From assembly GCF_964340395.1 (NCBI RefSeq), contig NC_135566.1, positions 6,304,501 to 6,368,500 of the forward strand: 64,000 nt of DNA, read 5' to 3'. Positions 1 to 12,300 of the stretch are shown in pieces. The notes under the pieces were generated by a model. The model ran no database searches, was not told where the DNA came from, and worked only from the letters and a program-made list of their open reading frames with translations. The first letter of the stretch is position 1. Every line of letters begins with the position of its first letter. This stretch comes from Glandiceps talaboti. Its lineage: Eukaryota > Hemichordata > Enteropneusta > Spengelidae. A program made the position numbers and the translations under genes.

Positions 1-164
1 GATCCACATGAGCATGTTTGCACTTTCAGACGATTGATATAGCCCTGTACTTGAATAGAATCATGATCAGAATTGTGATTTTACCATGTTTCTAGGCTGT
101 TGTGAAATCAATTTGGTCTACATGCATTCAGAAACTATAATTATAATAAATTTTGTACTTGTAG

Positions 165-368
165 GTTGGTATCACACAAATATTCGCTGAAGTATTACCA
201 TCTCACAAGGTAGATAAGGTCAAAGAACTCCAACTTGGTGGCAAACGTGTTGCCATGGTAGGCGACGGAGTCAACGACTCACCAGCTCTTGTTCAGGCTG
301 ATGTTGGTATTGCCATAGGAACAGGAACTGATGTTGCCATAGAAGCTGCTGATGTAGTCCTTATTAGG
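165..368 (+). CDS. ATP7: ATP7 exon: end of phosphorylation domain with hinge motif
   Basis: 68 codons, phase 0 at both ends; acceptor ...cttgtag, donor gtaagt. It starts [15 protein letters not shown] and carries GDGVNDSP, whose Asp residues coordinate Mg2+ in P-type ATPases. Confidence 0.95.
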
Positions 369-1660
369 GTAAGTTAGTACTTAGGTACTCGAATACATAT
401 AGTAATATTGCATGTTTATTGTGTGTTAGTGTTTGATTTTAAGGATTGAGCAATGAATCATAGAGTCATCAAATCTCACTCTAAATTTTCTTAGGGATTT
501 CTTTAACATCTAATGTAATGTTACTTTTATTTTGCAACAACAGAATAATTTGCTGGATGTACCTGCTGCCATTCATCTGTCACATTACATCGTACAGCGA
601 ATCAGAATCAACTTCTTGCTGGCTTTAGTCTACAACGTTGTAGCTATACCTGTTGCAGGAGGTAAGTACAGTGTTCTCCTCAGGATGATTTGCTCAGCCT
701 CCAACAGGCACCTGTAAGGGGGATATAGGAATGATCCTTGTCTTTCCATCCATCTGTCCCTTCATGTGAATGTGTGTGTGTGTGTGTGTGTGTGTCTGTC
801 CTTGGTCAGCCATATCTCTGACAACCGTGACACAATTTCAACCAAATCTGGTGCAAATGTCAAACACTACATGCCACTTAAATTTGTGACTTTTGCATAA
901 TGGTGGCCATATTTGTAATAGAAATGCACTTTGTGCCTCTTATCTCGTATTAAGAATATGATGTTGAGTTTAAAGAGATTGTGACAACATGTACCTCTTT
1001 AAACATGTCTGCTAGCTCCACCTAATAGATTACTGTTATGATTTTGATCTGATTATGACTCTATATATTTTTACCTTATACAGGTGTGTTAGCTCCAGCT
1101 GGTATCTACTTAGAACCATGGATGGCTGCAGCCTGTGAAGCCTTCTCTACCGTCACTGTCATTATATCATCTCTCCTACTCAAATTGTAAGTATCCTAGG
1201 GAGTCATTCTATATAGTCAAATTATCTTCAATAATCTAGGGGGTCACATCGTGTTTGTCTCTTCATTTTAAAATTTCTTTCACGTCAATGCTGTGATTAT
1301 GATTGTGGATTGACAGTATCACCAATATTTACACACATATTTTGTTGTACTACTCAATCGAATGACCAATCATTTCTAAGGTGTTAAGATGGAAAACATA
1401 GCAATACACGAGGTCACATTTTCAAATGCTTCATTATGTCAAAATTTTGATTGGCAATTTGAGCTAGATAACTTAAATTGTTGTCGGTATATTTTCAACA
1501 ATAAATATTTGTTTTTAATTCTAGGTACAAACAACCAGATTATGTTGAGACTGAGAAGTCTGGTAAAACATACTCTAGAGTCCTGAGTGATGAAGAAGAG
1601 TTTGATGACTCTGAACATACTGGTAAAAGATACTCTAGAATGCTAGAAATGGAACCATAA
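165..1660 (+). CDS. ATP7: Copper-transporting P1B-type ATPase, C-terminal part (ATP7A/ATP7B family), 5' end outside window
   Basis: Membrane pump that uses ATP to move Cu(I) into the secretory pathway or out of the cell. Only the C-terminal 184 residues lie here, in exons 165-368, 544-661, 1084-1186 and 1525-1660. All junctions are GT-AG and in phase. The first exon encodes the end of the P-domain with the hinge motif [12 protein letters not shown] followed by the family-typical [18 protein letters not shown]. The next two encode the last two membrane helices, including the Cu-pump YN pair in [13 protein letters not shown]. The last exon gives a 44-residue acidic cytosolic tail. The equivalent of the conserved Met in the final helix is Glu (see findings). 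The tail contains a 20-residue internal duplication and no di-leucine. The frame is intact, so it does not look like a pseudogene. The family call is very secure; ATP7A versus ATP7B cannot be decided, since most invertebrates have a single ATP7. Confidence 0.95.
544..661 (+). CDS. ATP7: ATP7 exon: penultimate transmembrane helix
   Basis: 39 codons plus one base; acceptor caacag, donor gtaagt. It encodes [13 protein letters not shown], the RIRINF motif and a hydrophobic helix containing the Tyr-Asn pair typical of Cu(I) pumps. Confidence 0.95.
771..795. repeat. (TG)n microsatellite in ATP7 intron
   Basis: About 12 TG units beginning 109 nt after the 5' splice site of the exon ending at 661. 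Confidence 0.95.
796..930. repeat. Dispersed repeat shared with 63236-63325
   Basis: Contains cagccatatctctgacaa and caatttcaaccaaatctggt, matching cagccatatctcaaaca and caatttcaaccaaacctggc near 63260-63300. Both copies follow a TG- or TTTGTC-rich stretch. Confidence 0.6.
1084..1186 (+). CDS. ATP7: ATP7 exon: last transmembrane helix
   Basis: 103 nt, phase 1 to phase 2, between acceptor tatacag and donor gtaagt. It encodes a loop with EPWM and the helix [20 protein letters not shown]. Family members have Met-x-x-x-Ser in this helix; here the aligned residues are Glu and Thr, with Cys just before the Glu. Confidence 0.93.
1525..1660 (+). CDS. ATP7: ATP7 terminal coding exon, cytosolic tail and stop
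   Basis: Acceptor ttctag; opens YKQPDYVE and ends RMLEMEP before TAA at 1658-1660. The tail has an acidic stretch (DEEEFDDSE) flanked by two near-copies of S/T-G-K-x-Y-S-R-x-L spaced 20 codons apart. Confidence 0.92.
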
Positions 1661-3298
1661 TGCAAAGACACTGTGATCTTATACGTCGGATGTTAGCAAA
1701 GTTTGTGATGTAAGATGGAAGGAACATAATATTATGATGTTTCTCAGGAGACACTTGTAGCGATATATATGAATCGTTTTTTTGATTATTATACTTGTAT
1801 AGGCAATCGAATTTCTGTGTTGTATTTTATGTGTAGTTCTTATAAATTTTTAAATTATTGTATCAAAGAAAATTTTTGTTACAAACGCAATATTGGAAAT
1901 TATTATCTGATATTTTCAACTGCTCATGTTAATGGTTGTCAACAAATTGACCCACTTAAAACAAAGTCTGAGACAGATACAAATTTCCAGGCACCTATCA
2001 CCCTTATTAGACTCGCCTTAAAGGTCACATTCTAGGGCAATCTGTTAACAAAGACTGAAATATGCAGTCGAAAATTTCAGATAACAACTTTGTGTGGAAC
2101 AGAAGTTTACTTCGATCCAATGATTTATTCAAGAAACCAAATGGGACTTTTATTAAATATATACATATAATTTATATACATGTTTGTATACTCAGGTCAA
2201 AGGTCAACTTGTTTTAGTACAACTCATCAAATTGATTTTATGAACCCTTTTCGCACTAATAATTTATATTTTGCAATTTTTTTGTGGTTAATTTTTGCCT
2301 TTGACAAATACATCAAACTTTTGAATTACTTGAATTACCTGTCTACAAGTTGTGAATAATACTGTACACTGTATTGATGTCCATGTGTAAATAGTACGGC
2401 TAAATTATTTGTTGATAAATGATTGAAAGATTCAGACTATGGGAAATTGAACTAAAACTGGCTTAAAACAGGACAATAGATGAAATGAATTCAAAATGGT
2501 ATAAATTACAGCCAAAACAGGGAATGTTTGCCAGAAGACTACATTAAACATATGGTTCGGGAAATTCAATTTTTATTCTGGCTGCACCATGTCACACATT
2601 GGCCAACCTTTTACACAGAGGTCAATAAGGGCAGCACAACACGGTATATCTTACATTCTAACATGGAATACACAGGTGTAGATATTCATTTGTATCTCAA
2701 ACAGGGTCATAAAATTGTCATAATTTTATACTAGCCATAATAATTCTCCTTTTAAATATTTAAATTTTGATTGTGAGAATACTTTTTTTTCAAGAATCTT
2801 CATATTTGGTAGGTCTAAAAAGAATCATAGTTTTGGGTTATTTGTTTTTTTCTGGCTGACTTGAAACTTTTTACGTCGTATACATTGCACTGTTTACATT
2901 GTGAGATAAATTTAAAAAATAACACAAAATAATGTGTTTTTGAAGGTATGTTATTGGGACCATGCTTTTTTTTGTGTGTGTTTGCCATGTAACATAGATA
3001 TGTCATTTTGTTTTACAATTAAACAGTGGTAGTGTGGATTTTGGTGACGGCAGCTAAAGATTACGGTTGTTTTTGAGCCATTTTGGATAACCTTTGAGGC
3101 ATTTTGAGGTGCGATAGATCTGGAGTAGAAAACCATAAACTCTGTATTCTTTAGTTCTTCTTTATCATTGTACATGGGAAAGTAATGGTGATTTTCAACA
3201 TTTGAATCACTTACAGCAGAAGAAAGTAAGTTGTGTATGAACACAAGCCAGAACAGATTGTTACTTGTTTAATCTAAATGCAGAGGATGATTCATATA

Positions 3299-3456
3299 CA
3301 TTGTATACGATTGTTGCAGTATCCATCTCCTGCAGAGTGGATATATATATACATTGTAATACATTGTTGCAGTATCTGTCTCTTGCAGAGTGGATATATA
3401 TGCATACATACATACATACATACATACATACATACATACATACATACATACATACA
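3299..3456. repeat. Tandem duplication followed by (CATA)n microsatellite
   Basis: A segment of roughly 60 bp with attgttgcagtat and gcagagtggatatata occurs twice (3299-3402). A (CATA)n array follows at 3403-3456. A third partial copy (attgttgcatgtgtctgg) lies just beyond the array. Confidence 0.85.
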
Positions 3457-3931
3457 TTGTTATACAATTGTTGCATGTGTCTGGCTTTAGCAGAGGGTGA
3501 TTTACTAGATACGGACTAGGTGAAAGAAAGTGCTTGTCCCAGTCATAATTTTGACAGACAAAACAAAAACATGCATCACATCATGCTTGTACACTACCTG
3601 CAGACTATAACCATGCAGACACATGTATTACAATGTATGTATTTTCAGTCTGCAAAATACAGACTCGTACAACAAAGTATCCATTCTAACTTTTGTTCCC
3701 TCACAGCTTACTTTTGTCTGCCAGTAAGTTATTACTTGCATACAGTACTGTTTGGTATTTACACTGCAGTGCAATACTGAAATCATATTGTAATTTGTAT
3801 ACCAATGTGTAGTTGAACACACAATCATTTCATTTACTCAAAATCAAGTGAGTGTGGTTGTATTTTATGCCAACTTTTTTGGAGAAATTTATGCAATAAC
3901 AGTGACTTATGAGTGCTAGTGTCGATATTCA

Positions 3932-4175
3932 GGATATTTGCACATGTGCATGTGGTGTTTTCTGCAACATTTTCACGAGCTTCACTCTATGCCTCGGAGA
4001 ACTTCACAAGCACTTGTGCAAATACCCACAGTATGCCATGTTGGCTATTACACGTCATATTTGCTGACACAATGCAAGCAGGTGTTGTTGTTTCTCTTAC
4101 TTCAAACAAAGGCTGAACAAGATATTATGATATTATTAAAATGCATAATTTTATAAAGACCTTCTATATAGAATG
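3932..4175. repeat. Dispersed hairpin-bearing repeat, copy 1 (partner at 61125-61345)
   Basis: ggatatttgcacatgtgcat near 3932 pairs imperfectly with gcacttgtgcaaatacccac near 4010-4028. The same order, including gtgttttctg and a distal ctttctgtatagag-like end, recurs at 61135-61345. Confidence 0.6.
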
Positions 4176-4995
4176 GTACATTGTTTTTTAACCATGGACC
4201 AAAATTTAATGGTACGAGTCTCCTTAGAAAGCAAACCACCCTGGCACTCATGCAGTAGATCTATTCACATTACCAGTTACATCCTACCAGGTGCCCATTT
4301 ATACAGCTGATGAAAGCAAGGCCCAAATACTCAGCAACATAACAATCACATCCTCTCAGGTACCCATTTATTCTCAACCATATTATGACATTCAGGATAG
4401 TTCTGCATGTTAATAATGGCAAAACATGATTGCCATGACAACAAACCCAGATGTAGTGAAAGTTGAGAACACGATATCTTCATGTTGTATGAATTCTTTA
4501 GAGAACATTTTTCAATATCCTACAAGACAAGGTATGTTTTGAGGACTAACACAGTACGGCAAATTTAATAGTTGTGCAGCAGGCAAGAAGACAAGTAAGT
4601 AAATCAAGGCACAACTGTCATTCACATCTACTCAAAGATGTCTGCCTCATAACTATCACATCCTACAGATACCCATTCATAGAGGTAACAACTCAAAGGC
4701 ATAACTATTGTTCAAATCTTGCCCAAAAGACTTCACAAAGATGCAAATGTTAGTGAGAAGACAGCAATGTTTAGATAATATGGCAGGCATTCTGACATTT
4801 GTGTAATTGAAAATTTCAAGATTACATTTACACCCTGTGACTCCTACAACGTGTGCTTTGAAATTTCAGCGTTTGTGAACCAAGTAGGAATAACACTTCA
4901 AAATAAGAACATGAAAAGAAAGATATATACATACAGTATCTTAATTTTTTTTTTTACATAAATTGAAAAACCTGAATTCATTTTATGTATCATAA

Positions 4996-5015
4996 ATATA
5001 TATATATATATATTA
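4996..5015. repeat. (TA)n microsatellite
   Basis: About 9 TA units in AT-rich intergenic DNA. Confidence 0.9.
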
Positions 5016-5922
5016 TGTTTTGTGTAATATTTTTGGGGATTTAATAAAAGACCAAACGATCAATTTTGTAATTTTTTTGTGTCGTTTATTTCACACTTAA
5101 ATTGAAATCACGTCATTCATATTTACAAAGTTCAAATTTCATGAAAGAAATAACAAAATACATCTTCAAAGTATATACAAAGAATAGCTAAGTGCTTAAA
5201 TTTACAATCAACATAACGTAATATATTGTCTAAAGACAACTTTTTTTGCTAGTACGTGTTTTACTGTCGTACTTGACTAGTTTTCATCTTAAGCCATTTG
5301 CATCCTGCTATCATCAAATAAAGTCATTTTAGACAAAAAAAATTGTCGACATATTGACAATCGTAAATGAAATATAAAATATATGCACGGATGGAAGGAT
5401 AAGTTGTCAGCTGAATAATGGAAATGATTAAAAACCACACCAAAAAGTAGTTCACAATTTTTTTGTTTGTAATATGTTCCTCTTAGAGTGCTTGAGTACA
5501 TGCTATTTTCTTCCAAACTTTCATTCTTCAAAATGACTTTATTTGATCAAAAGAAGAGTACCTGTAGACTAGAGCTTGTCTATGACACTGTCCCAGCTGT
5601 AACAATTTGTAACAGAAGGCATTTTCTAATATTATCAGATATTGTTGGTCATTTTTGTTCAGATTTTTTTGAAATATGTGATACTTGTAATCTGTGATAT
5701 AATAAACAGCTATCGTTGTGAAACACTGAACTGTGAATTTTCCTGTATCAAAATTTTCATTAATAACATGGAAATCATGCTAAGTTACTATAAATTTTGA
5801 AGTCTGTGATAGTATATCTGATATAAATGTGACAAAATATGACTGGAAGGAAAACATTCCCAAGAATTTCCCATATCTATGTTACAGTTAGGCTGCAGTA
5901 ATCAATGCCATTCAAGTCAGGT

Positions 5923-5945
5923 TACCCCCCCCCCCCCACCCTTCC
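5923..5945. repeat. Poly-C tract
   Basis: A run of about 13 C interrupted once by A near its end. Confidence 0.9.
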
Positions 5946-6295
5946 CCAATAAATCAGGCAAAGTAACCACTTAACACTTTTGCAAACAATATATATATGA
6001 AATAGTACTAATAATTTTGCAAACATTTGGTCCATACAATCGTGAAGGCATAAACTTATACCTCCATGTGCCATGACACAACTAAAATGTACGATTCTTA
6101 ATACATGATTTTTTACACATAAAACAATACCCCTTCTTGGTTTTAATGTAACTGAAATACATTTACAGCTAGATAACAGCATTTCATAAAAGCTGAGAGC
6201 TCCGAGTTTTATTTGTAAATAATTAGCAGCTCATTTGAATTATATGTCACATCCTTGGACGGAAATCTCCTACAAACACAGCTTTAAAATAATAT

Positions 6296-6815
6296 TAGAC
6301 TGGGTTGAACCTATATTGGAATGGGTTGAACCTATATTAGACTGGGTTGAACCTATATTACACTGGGTTGATACTATATTAGACTGGGTTGAACCTATAT
6401 AAGACTGGATTGAACCTATATTGGAATGGGTTCATATTATATTAGACTGGGTTGAACCAATATTGGAATGGGTTGAACCTATATTGGAATGGGTTGAACC
6501 TATATTAGACTGGGTTGAACCAATATTGGAATGGGTTGAACCAATATTGGAATGGGTTGATACTATATTAGACTGGGTTGAACCAATATTGGAATGGGTT
6601 GAACCTATATTAGACTGGGTTGAACCAATATTGGATTCGGTTGAACCAATATTGTAATGGGTTGAACCTATATTGGAATGGGTTGATACTATATTAGACT
6701 GGGTTGAACCTATATAAGACTGGATTGAACCTATATTAGAATATTTTGATACTAGACTGGCTTTGACAAAAATATAAACTGGGTTGACCAATCTTAAAAT
6801 AGATTGAACCAATAT
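6296..6815. repeat. 21-bp minisatellite, about 25 copies
   Basis: The unit is close to gactgggttgaacctatatta, with frequent variants (caatattggaat, gatactatatta). The period is divisible by three and lacks stops, so both strands show repetitive open frames (ILEWVEP on plus, NIGSTQS on minus). These are repeat artefacts, not genes. Units decay after about 6730. Confidence 0.95.
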
Positions 6816-7736
6816 TAAAATGGTATGAACCTGGCAATATTTGGATGGGATAAACTAATATTTGAACAAGTTGAACTATATAATGTTAAAATCAACATTA
6901 AAATGGGTTTACCCAATCCTCAGAAAGGGTTAATAACTCTATTACATCTCTTTGAAAGAGATAATACTTGCCCCCTACCCCCTCCCATCCCTCAAAACAA
7001 CAGTAAACGTGCTGACTGATCCTGGACCAATGACTTCACTTAGTATAAGGTGTTTGCAATTATAAGGCCTTGACTAATGACAATCAGGAACCTCTACTCT
7101 TATCAATGATATCACAAGGAATAAATTTGGGTTGGCTTGGGAATGCTGGTTCCTGCGTTCTTCAAACTTGTCAATAATACTAAATGTACCCATAGACATG
7201 GCTAGAACTGTCTTTAAATGTACTAAACTAACAAGCAATCCTAACAAACACTTCTTCAATATTTGGAAGATGAAATAATACTGTAGCTACCTCCCACATA
7301 GCATTTTAGTGTTTGGAAGATATCTGTATATATTAATGCATGGGTTGACTAGGTTCAAGGTTCAAAGGTTAAAGTTGAAGTGTTGACACCTGTATACCCA
7401 GGTACAGACTGGAGGAGATGCGGCTTCGATCTTCTTTACCAATGTCCATTGTCCATAATAGCTACGCTTTCTGTTGTTTCTTGTGAAAATCTGATGTTGT
7501 CATGACGACCTCACTGTTGTTAGAGGAAGAAATATAGGATAACGGAAATCAATATTTATATAACTGACATTACAATGGTATTGATACATGTATTGCTCTG
7601 ACCTTTGACCACATCAGAGAATACTACCTTCATAATATTTACTGCAAAAAATTACTTTTCATCTCATGTTTAGGATGTTTTAGAGATAATGTTGTTGGAA
7701 CTTATTGCTCTGGTAATTGAGGTGACAGTTTACTAA

Positions 7737-7996
7737 GATAGACACAAACTAAAACTATTGTTGCTATGTGTTGATACAACAGTGATAAAATACTGAATGG
7801 CCATTAGTTTAATTATAGTCTCAGGAGGGTAGCTCTCTGAAAGCTAGTTCCATAAACTTGCTGTGCTGTTTTGGGACTTCCAATGTTTATACTATCTTGA
7901 TCACAGGGTGATTAGATTTGCACAACAGGGGAACCAATACCACCAACTTGTGTAATCTACAACATTGAACAGCAATAGTTTTAGTTTATGTCTATC
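7737..7996. mobile_element. MITE-like element with 26-bp terminal inverted repeats (family C, copy 1)
   Basis: The left end gatagacacaaactaaaact matches the reverse complement of the right end (agttttagtttatgtctatc, ending 7996) with one mismatch over about 23 bp. The internal 200 bp has no open frame. A diverged partial copy lies at 48505-49256. No clear target-site duplication was seen. Confidence 0.65.
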
Positions 7997-8519
7997 GCAA
8001 CATCGAGACCTGAAGTACCAGAGTCGTATCAGAAACAAGACATGTATCAATGACTGTCTATCTATTTATGTTTGCCTATATTATGACTAAAATGATTGAA
8101 AGTGGTGTATTCCTGCCCTAATAATGTTTTCATAGAGTTCACTAATCAAAAACCCAATCCTTATGTCCAGCACTTGTACAGAGCAGTCTTTGACGAATAT
8201 AATTCAAATGAAATATTCATAATTTACAAATTTGAATTACAAGAAGTTAGTCAATTTCTTTGCATTATCTTCAAATGATGTCGTAACTCTTAATGCCATT
8301 TGAAACCAAAAACATTCTAATTTTTTTTTTAAATTAGAAATATCGCATTGAAATGATTCAAACAACACAGCATTTTTTTCAGGGAGAGTTCAAAGTGTCT
8401 CTGTTTGCTTTCTGATTCTCATACAACATGAAATTTTGTTACATTACTGTGACATACGAACAGCAATATTCATTTCGTTTTCATTTCATCGGTAATGTAG
8501 TTATCTAATTGGCCCAAGT

Positions 8520-8755
8520 CTTTGTCATTTTCAATACTTTGATCTGATTGGTTTCTTAATTGGTATTTTTTGTTGCCCTGTGTATTCTGATCTGCTTAGT
8601 GTTTTTGTTATTTTGCATACTCTCATCTGATTGGTTGGCTAACTGGTCAATAATTATGCTATTTTGCATATTGTACTTTCATCTGATTGGTTGGCAAAAT
8701 GGTCAATGTCTTTACTATTTTGACTGCTCTGATCTGTTCGGTTAGCTTATATGAA
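8520..8755. repeat. Degenerate tandem repeat with CCAAT-type motifs
   Basis: About four imperfect units of roughly 60 bp built on atctgattggttggc and attttgcat. Each carries ATTGG (inverted CCAAT). Confidence 0.6.
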
Positions 8756-9154
8756 ATCACTTTCACCACTTCCAATCACATAACTTAGTTAGTTTTGAAA
8801 CGTTACAAAACACAAGATGAAGTCCAACCACAACACAAAGCTTCACTGCAACTGAACTTTAGGCCCCAATCAATGATACAATCATCACACAAAACAACCT
8901 TGTGTGGCATTTATGACTTGCTAAGCTTACATTGATCAGCATAATGGTCTTATTTATTGGCTGGAATATTAATATTAAATGAATAATAAAATATTAAATA
9001 TTATATTTTAAATAAAAGCATAATATGTGCTATGCAGCAATGAACATGCTTTAATATACAGTTGCAAGTTAACAATTATATATGATTCCTGAAGTATCAC
9101 CACAATGTTGACAGTAAAAGACAGTCAGCAGAATCAAGAACCAGACTGCTGCTT

Positions 9155-9300
9155 GAAGATCATTTGCATAATTTTAGGATTTAAGCCACTTCACCGGTAT
9201 TCATATCAAAAGTTCATTTGCATAATTTTAGGATTTGAACCACTTAACTGGAATTTCATTTTAAAAGTTCATTTGCATAATTTTAGGATTTAGACCACTT
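9155..9300. repeat. 54/55-bp tandem repeat, three copies, with octamer ATTTGCAT
   Basis: The unit core cattttgcat-like sequence tcatttgcataattttagga occurs at 9160, 9214 and 9269. Each unit contains ATTTGCAT, the inverted POU-factor octamer. Three direct ATGCAAAT octamers follow at 9497, 9514 and 9565. Confidence 0.8.
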
Positions 9301-12300
9301 TTAATACTGGTATTCACATTAAAGAAGTAAATTCATCAGAAACAGAATCTATAAAATATCATATTTTGAGTTTGAGATTAATCAAACTTATCCCTAGTTT
9401 TGATGTTCTTTAGTTTGTTTACAATGATCATAAAGAATTGTTTGCTGCTTGCAGATCTAACTTCAACAAATAGTTATGTAAATATATCTAATCCATATGC
9501 AAATCTGAAGAATATGCAAATATTATACATCTCATTGTTCGGTGAATTTCGACTACTTATTGATATGCAAATATGATTACATTAAACTATATCTAATAAA
9601 TATGCATATCTATCAAATATGTAGATATTATGTATATCATTGTTACATGAATATTCATAAAAATACAGCATTTTTCCAATCTTTCTTTTCATATGTAAAA
9701 TGCTTCACTTGCTGGCTCGGTCAGCTGTTTGAACAGAACTTGATAGAAGGAAGTACTTTTCATATAAAACTGACAATGTACGAATCAAATCACATCAAAA
9801 TTTACGTAAACATGACGAGCAAATACATTAAAATTGCAGCATTAGTGAATTGTACAACATCTTAAAATATACAAAACCTTACAACAGTCATAAGTACGCA
9901 TAGCATATACAAATTGTTATATTAAAAGCAGAGTAAATGCTTGCATAAAATAACTCAATAACATTACATAATTACAATATAATTTGCATATATATTGAAT
10001 TATGTTTAGCGTTCTTTGCATAATTATTACACATTTTACATTTAATAAAAGAATCATAAAGACTGAAAATAAAGAGATAGGAAAGAGCACCAACATGCCT
10101 TGTCCGACATGGCCATTTGAGCCTAAATACCAGTAGAGCAGAAGAAAGAGACATGAAAAAGAAGTGTGTTGGATTAGTTTTTTGGTTACTATGGTGTTTT
10201 TTGTTGTTGCTATGGTGTTTGTGTCTGCATAATACAAAACCTACATAGAAATATTCACTTTCACAATTCTGAGTGAGAATTTATGAACTTTTTCAGATTG
10301 CTCAGAAAATGATATTCATATTTGTTTATTGAAATAGAGTAAAGTTGGCATAGGATTGAGATTGACATTTCCACATAATATGAATGTGAATCTGATCCCA
10401 ATATTTTTTTATTTTTTCTACCAACAAAGGTAACATAAATTGAGGCTGGTCATTACAAGCTAACAAGTAAAACGATGGTTGGAACACTTTCACGAATATG
10501 AATCTTTTCTAAAAAATTTGCTTTTCAGAACTCTCAAGTTCAAGCTCAAATTCTCACTCAAGGTCAAACGAATAACAATGGTATCCTGAACGATTGTGTT
10601 AGATCATTTAAGACATAAAATTCTACAGGATCAAACCTGAAAGTTTAGTATACATTTAACCACTGAGCCTCCCTAGGTTAGTGAAACACAACCACTGAGG
10701 ACCCACAGGTTGATGAGTTTATGTTCACCCACCTTATTGACAAAGCCCAGGTATAACTCACTGAAATTGGCATTGATGAGGTGAAAAAAGTTGAGATCAA
10801 ATCAGAACAGCATGCAATGGTGATTGATGGTGGTAGTAGTGGTGGTGGTAGTAATAGTAAGTGGAGAGAAAACAAAACAGAACAAACACACAATGTGAGG
10901 GTGATACGACCTACATGCTATGGTCAGTACATGATATGTGATATGTACAATCTAAAACACACAAAGATTAATGTTGTAAAATGAGTGAATCTGTGTACAA
11001 TAAATTCTTATATTATAAACACTATAGTCTGTGTATCAAGCTTCTTCATATTCAGTCATCTTATGCAGAAATGTAGCTTTTAATTCAAATGTAAAAATCA
11101 GCCATTCTGGCTCAGATGTCAAGGTATCATGGATAAACAAAAAAAACCCTGTAGTTTCACACCTCTTGAACCCAAGTTGCTGACTAAATCAATACTGAGG
11201 TAACTCTTCTATGAGGTTTGGAGCTCCTAAGTTAATTTATTTCCCACAATACCTCACTCCAGTGTACAGCAAACCTCTTCTAAGCCAGATATACTATTCT
11301 TTATAAATCTATTTTAGAGAGGTCACATGATACAGGATTGGTGGAAATGATTTTTTTCTGGGTTTCCTTAGCACAAGAAATGCTGCTTTGAAATCAGCCT
11401 TACAGTTTTGTCAATATAAAGACTTTATGATACAGTGTTGATGATGTTCTGACTTCTGTGTTCTCTACTCTATATTATAGTAAAGATTTAACAACTGTGT
11501 CTCAGTAGTCAGGGTAAAATACAGAATTACGTTCCGACAAGAAAAAACAATCTTTCTGCTGTATGTACAAAGAGGTCGACTGACACATTGATGAAGCTTG
11601 ATACACAGACATTCCATGAACTCTGGTGGTTTCATTAAAATCAAACAAAGATAACAACTACATATATTAAAAGTCATTCTGGAAAGGGGAATGGAAACGA
11701 AATACTAGTACTGTTATGGGAGTTTGAAGAGAAGCTGTCCTCAGAGATCAAGAAACACACTATATGAAGTTTTTTTTAGATTCAGCATTGCAGGCAATTT
11801 AATAACATAAATGATTTCATACACTATCGTTTCATTTCGAATGCTGGTGCAACACAAAGCTCAACACTTGACAAGATGACACGTAAACGCTGTACAAAAG
11901 TTTTATTTCAAACTGTGTGCATTACACAACAAGCCATTTTAACAAGCGTGGTGTTATTCCGAAATACTGTGATTCATGTGTTGCCATAGCAACCTTACCT
12001 TCTTGGAGTAGCACATGTAAAGCTCACTGTGGTGGTGGTGGTGGGGATGAAGCATGCAGATAGGGAAAGAGAGGAATGGATGGGAAAGGGAAGAGAAATG
12101 GTGACATGCAATGGTCAGTTATGGAGTGTCATAAAAAAGGTGGAAAAGTGGTAGCATTCAAAAAGCTTAATTTGGGTAACAACATCACTATACATCAATC
12201 TTACTATCTGTAGTACATTTACGAAAAATTGATTCGTCATTTTTGCATATATATGTAATAGCCTATTTATTACTGTAGTATTTGGACATAAGATGTTTTT

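Noticed and set aside
1769-2035. 88-codon frame after the ATP7 stop
   Set aside because: Probably 3' UTR; no similarity or start context.
6421-6812. Open frames on both strands with 7-residue repeats
   Set aside because: Created by the 21-bp minisatellite; simultaneous openness on both strands is explained by the period.
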